From positions 1 through 36,321 of the forward strand of contig VGSQ01000021.1 in assembly GCA_016874975.1 (NCBI GenBank): DNA of 36,321 nucleotides, given 5' to 3'. The notes beneath the pieces were generated by a model, which was given only the letters and a program-made list of their open reading frames with translations, was not told where the DNA came from and searched no databases. This document shows positions 33,551 to 36,321 of the stretch, in pieces. Within the stretch, counting starts at the first letter, position 1. Each line of letters opens with the position of its first letter. Made by a program: the position numbers and the translations under genes. This stretch comes from Deltaproteobacteria bacterium (lineage in GTDB: Bacteria > Desulfobacterota > Desulfobaccia > Desulfobaccales > 0-14-0-80-60-11).

Positions 33551-35380
33551 CTAGATCTCCCCGTCCTGCTCCATCTTGGCGATGGCCTCGAAGCGGATAT
33601 CCATGCCCAGGATGCCCTGGATTTCGTCGTTGTCATCCCGGATGGGGACGCTCACGGTGATGCAAAGCGCCCCCGTAAACCGGGACGTGTAAAAGTCGGA
33701 GACAAACACCTTGCCGGACTTGTGGGGCTCGATGAACCAGGTGCGGCTGGAGAGGTCCTCTTCCAACTGCATGGTTTCGTACCGCGCCCGATCGACGATA
33801 TGGGTGATATTGCGGGTGATTTTCCGACCTTCCAGGTTGACCACGTACATGAACTGGATGAAGGGATAGCTGTCCAGGACCTGCTGCAACACCGGTTCCT
33901 GGAGGGCGGGGTCCATGGAGCGGATCTCATCCTTTTGCGCCAGGTCTTCGGCCAGGTGGGCGGCCAACTGGCGGACCTTGCCCTTGAGGAGGTCGAACTC
34001 GGAGACGAACAGCTCGGGCAGATACTTGCGGGCCAGCGACTCCATCTCCTCGTTGGCGATGGAGGTGCAGCGCCCGGCGTCGTACCACTCCATGATGCGC
34101 TTGTGGATCTTGGTCACCCCGGGGGTGTTCTTGTCCACCCTGCGGTCGGCCTCCAGGCGGAGGCGGGAGTTGATCCAGTGAATGATGCCCGCCTTGCCGG
34201 ACTTGTCGGTGATGGTGATGGTGGGCGGGCGCTTCAGAATGGCGGTGGTGTCGAAAGGATTGTAAATTTCCTCATCCTTGAGGAGCCCGTCCGCGTGGAT
34301 GCCGGCGCTGGTAGCGTTGAAACTGCCGCCCACGAAGGGGTAGTTGGGGGGAATGCGGTAGTGCAGCTCCTGGGCGAAATACTCGGCGATGTCGGTGATG
34401 ACGGTGGTGTCGATGCCGTCATTGGACCCTTTGAGCCCAATGTATTCGATGATGAGGGCCTCGACGGGGGAATTGCCGGTGCGCTCGCCGAACCCCAACA
34501 GCGTGCCGTTCACCGCGCCGCAGCCGTACAGCCAGGCGGTGACGCCGTTGATGAAGACCTTGTGGAAGTCGTTGTGGCCGTGCCATTCCAGGAGATGGCC
34601 GGGGACGCCGGCGTCGTCGATCATGGCCCGCACCAGCTTGGGGACGCTCCGGGGCAGGGCGGCGCCGGGGTAGGGGACCCCGAAACCCATGGTGTCGCAC
34701 AGGCGGATTTTGATGTCGATGCCGGTCTCCTGGCGCAGCTTCATGAGTTCGATGGCAAAGGGCACGCAGAAGCCGTAAATGTCCGCCCGGGTGATGTCCT
34801 CGAAATGACAGCGGGGAACCACCCCTAAATTGAGGGCCTCCTTGACGATGGCCAGGTAGTTTTCCAGGGCCTTGCGCCGTCCCCAGTTGAGTTTCATGAA
34901 GAGATGGTAGTCCGATACGGAAGTAAGGATGCCCGTTTCCGTCAAACCCATGTCCCGCACCAGGACCAGGTCGTTGGCGTGGGCGCGAATCCAGCCGGTG
35001 ATTTCCGGGTACCGGTAGCCCCGCTCCCGGCAGCGCTCCACGGCCTCCTTGTCCTTGTCGCTGTAAAGAAAGAACTCGGTCTGGCGGATAATGCCCTTGG
35101 GACCGGAGAGGCGGTGCAGCATGTCGAAAATCTCTACGATCTGCCGGACGGTGTAAGGCGGGCGCGCCTGCTGGCCATCCCGGAAGGTGGTGTCGGTGAT
35201 GATCATCTGCTCCGGGGGCTGGGGCATGACGAATTTGTAGTCGAAGTCGATGCGGGCGATCTCCCTGTAGGGAAAGATGTCCCGCATCAGGTTGGGTTCC
35301 TCCACTTCCACCAGGCGGTGGCGCCAGAAGGTGGTGTGTTCGTGGTCGAGGAGGCGGCGGTCGGGATTCCAGCGTGCCAT
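33551..35380 (-). CDS. Re-citrate synthase-like enzyme fused to a Cache sensor domain
   Basis: A 609-residue protein. Residues about 57-345 are an HMGL-like (DRE-TIM) catalytic domain with DTTFRDGQQARPPYT (63-77), HGHND (267-271) and GFGERTGNSP (296-305); this matches Re-citrate synthase as described from Clostridium kluyveri, which condenses acetyl-CoA and oxaloacetate. Residues about 466-602 form a Cache/PDC-type sensor domain (SYPFIQFMYVVNLEG, SSRTWFIEPHKSG, LCITVSVPIRDDNDEIQGILGMDI). There is no signal peptide or membrane helix, so the Cache domain is cytosolic. First gene of the operon; ATG 35380 has AGGA upstream. Homocitrate or citramalate synthase activity is an alternative. Confidence 0.85.
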   Translation of the reverse strand: MARWNPDRRLLDHEHTTFWRHRLVEVEEPNLMRDIFPYREIARIDFDYKFVMPQPPEQMIITDTTFRDGQQARPPYTVRQIVEIFDMLHRLSGPKGIIRQTEFFLYSDKDKEAVERCRERGYRYPEITGWIRAHANDLVLVRDMGLTETGILTSVSDYHLFMKLNWGRRKALENYLAIVKEALNLGVVPRCHFEDITRADIYGFCVPFAIELMKLRQETGIDIKIRLCDTMGFGVPYPGAALPRSVPKLVRAMIDDAGVPGHLLEWHGHNDFHKVFINGVTAWLYGCGAVNGTLLGFGERTGNSPVEALIIEYIGLKGSNDGIDTTVITDIAEYFAQELHYRIPPNYPFVGGSFNATSAGIHADGLLKDEEIYNPFDTTAILKRPPTITITDKSGKAGIIHWINSRLRLEADRRVDKNTPGVTKIHKRIMEWYDAGRCTSIANEEMESLARKYLPELFVSEFDLLKGKVRQLAAHLAEDLAQKDEIRSMDPALQEPVLQQVLDSYPFIQFMYVVNLEGRKITRNITHIVDRARYETMQLEEDLSSRTWFIEPHKSGKVFVSDFYTSRFTGALCITVSVPIRDDNDEIQGILGMDIRFEAIAKMEQDGEI

Positions 35381-35403
35381 AATCTGTCTTCCTAATGGTT
35401 TCT

Positions 35404-35473
35404 GGGGGGTGTTCCCCCCGGTGAAGGAATGTTCGAAAATTGTAATTCTACTGAAAAACTTTTGAACTGACAA
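35404..35473 (-). promoter_or_regulatory. Promoter and leader hairpin of the Re-citrate synthase/mutase operon
   Basis: On the minus strand TTGTCA (35468-35473), 17 nt, TAGAAT (35445-35450) is a good sigma70-type promoter. The leader then contains GGGGGG-AACA-CCCCCC (35404-35419), a perfect 6-bp hairpin ending 23 nt before the start codon. The insertion sequence end lies 20 nt upstream of the -35. Confidence 0.62.
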
Positions 35474-35492
35474 GATGTTCCGCAGATATTCG

Positions 35493-35510
35493 CAGGGCAA
35501 TCGCATGTAA
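35493..35510. repeat. Putative terminal repeat of the ISAs1-family element
   Basis: CAGGGCAATCGCATGTAA lies 4 nt beyond the transposase stop and resembles the ends of ISAs1/H-repeat elements as I remember them. I could not find the matching opposite end within the remaining 73 nt at the window edge. Confidence 0.5.
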
Positions 35511-35513
35511 AAA

Positions 35514-36248
35514 TCAAGTCGTCAGGACTTTCAATAAATAGGCGTGGTCACAGGCGGCTTTGAGGCGCTTGGTTTGGATGCCGCCTTTGAGGGTATGTTC
35601 TCGTTTCAGCAGGTTGATGGCCAGGTGGCGCAGGATGGCCAAATTTTCCGGGCCATGGTCTTTGCGGACGCGGCGGTGGTCTTCCCGGAAAGAGATATCC
35701 AGGCGTCAGTGCCGGCCATTTTCGATACCCCAGTGTTCTCTGATGGCCCGGGCGATGGCGGGGGCCTGGTTGTCCAGGCTGGTGATGCAAGAGGAGGTTT
35801 CCGTGGAGGTCTTGCCCTTCACCTCCCGTTCCCGGACCGCCATGCAGATGGTGTTCATCCCCGCCCAGTCGTTCTTTCCCGGCAGCCAGCCGGTATCGTT
35901 GGTGGTGAAATACCGCTCGACGGCCACGGTCTTACCTTGAAGCGCTGGAGAAAGCTCCTGGGCCCACCGGGTGAAAAAGTCATGGAACCCCTGGGGATCG
36001 AGCCGGGCGAAGAGAAGGCCGAAGGTGTCGTGGGAGGGGATGCCGTGGGGCAGTTGCAGGAATTCCTGAAACCAGTCCAGCTGGGAGCGGCCGTATTCCG
36101 CCACCTGGGTCCAGGAGTCGGCGCCGCTGATGAGGGCGCAAAGAGCAATCATGAGGATATCGTGGAGCAGGCGCCGGGTGTTGGGGCGCCGGGGGTCCTT
36201 GATGCAGTCGAAATGTTTGCGGAAGGGTGCAGGGGGAACAGGCTCCAT
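35514..36248 (-). pseudogene. ISAs1-family transposase, internally deleted and interrupted by a stop
   Basis: The frame starts at 36248 (MEPVPPAPFRKHFDCIKDPR) with ISAs1/H-repeat features: LHDILMIALCALISGADSW and GIPSHDTFGLLFARLDP. After GKTVAVE it jumps to RYFTTNDTGW, WAGMNTICMAVRERE and IREHWGIENG, so roughly 120-130 residues of the DDE domain are missing in frame. A TGA at 35706-35708 stands where homologues have Trp (ENxxHWRLD). The same frame then continues with RLDISFREDHRRVRKDHG to the natural end at 35514. The element is therefore dead. Total coding length is about 244 codons against about 370 in intact members. Confidence 0.85.
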
Positions 36249-36321
36249 GGTGTAACCTCCTAAAAAATATAGTTTTTCAGGCGGTTACCCCAAAGGCTGG
36301 CAAAAGTCTAGAAATATTTAA

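Noticed and set aside
33503-34828. A 441-codon open frame opposite the Re-citrate synthase-like gene
   Set aside because: Antisense shadow of a GC-rich gene; no motif, and the minus-strand protein is clearly real. The same holds for the long plus-strand frames opposite secA, cbiA and dsrB.
33551-35380. Reading this gene as the missing OadA/PycB carboxyltransferase
   Set aside because: The motif is DTTFRDGQQARPPYT, as in Re-citrate synthase, and the OadA/PycB pattern (DTTLRDAHQS, lysine-bound carboxylate region) is absent.
36249-36321. Left end of the ISAs1-family element
   Set aside because: No sequence complementary to 35493-35510 occurs before the window edge; the end is either lost or outside.

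Overview
The window is a GC-rich, gene-dense bacterial chromosome segment. It carries dsrA, dsrB and dsrD with an adjacent cbiA/dsrN-type amidotransferase, a B12-dependent methylmalonyl-CoA mutase pair, and a Re-citrate synthase-like protein. This combination points to an anaerobic sulfate- or sulfite-reducing member of the Desulfobacterota (former Deltaproteobacteria), perhaps of the Desulfobacca/Syntrophobacter type. The lineage is inferred from gene content only. DsrD argues for the reductive rather than the sulfur-oxidising form of the Dsr pathway.

Layout. 131-2927 (+): asd, rsmD, coaD, then DUF3842 and a CooT-like nickel-binding protein, the last three overlapping. 3258-9364 (-): an orphan branched-chain amino-acid-type binding lipoprotein, argJ overlapping a GyrI-like gene, and secA. 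9663-10690: a short GNAT (N-acetylglutamate synthase-like) and an FKBP/SlyD-type isomerase diverge across a 65-bp spacer holding a perfect 8-bp dyad. 10769-15280 (-): a ferredoxin, then the dsrA-dsrB-dsrD-cbiA/dsrN block (transcribed dsrA first). 15390-17968 (-): an M16 peptidase homologue that has lost its zinc motif, an Fe-S/DUF3786 protein and a small protein coupled to it. 18448-19787 (+): speD, a TPR lipoprotein and a zinc-ribbon protein. 19955-20926 (-): an unknown membrane coiled-coil protein. 21370-23856 (+): a protein with three trypsin-like protease modules separated by TPR segments, the first module lacking catalytic residues. 23857-24708 has no gene I can support and contains a sharp AT-rich island. 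24709-29030: a 3D-domain protein, efp, an FtsB/DivIC-like protein, tRNA-Val and tRNA-Asp, a CMD-family protein, a PHP phosphoesterase and pdxJ. 29319-35380 (-): one apparent six-gene operon running from a Re-citrate synthase-Cache fusion through OadG-like, biotin carrier and OadB-like proteins to the two methylmalonyl-CoA mutase subunits. 35493-36248: a decayed ISAs1-family insertion sequence just upstream of that operon's promoter.

How the genes work together. The dsr block supplies the terminal sulfite-reducing enzyme and a likely siroheme amidase. The 29-35 kb operon joins the C4/propionyl branch (methylmalonyl-CoA mutase, with biotin/Na+ pump-like subunits) to citrate formation, as expected for oxidation or assimilation of propionate and acetate. 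The carboxyltransferase alpha subunit, the epimerase and the mutase chaperone are not in the window. ArgJ and the GNAT both relate to arginine synthesis; speD relates to polyamines.

Intergenic DNA carries at least four small dispersed repeat families. They are the TAGGGGCGGG palindrome (four copies, two of them inside a longer composite repeat), the GGTGCGC-GTGCGCACC palindrome (four copies including one variant), the GGCGGGAAAGCG palindrome (two copies), and a C-rich CCAACAA element lying in the same orientation upstream of three genes. The most unusual items are the Re-citrate synthase-Cache fusion, the triple protease-TPR protein, the divergent OadB, the DUF3842-CooT overlap, the Glu-to-Gln change beside the pyruvoyl serine of SpeD, and the dyad between the GNAT and slyD.
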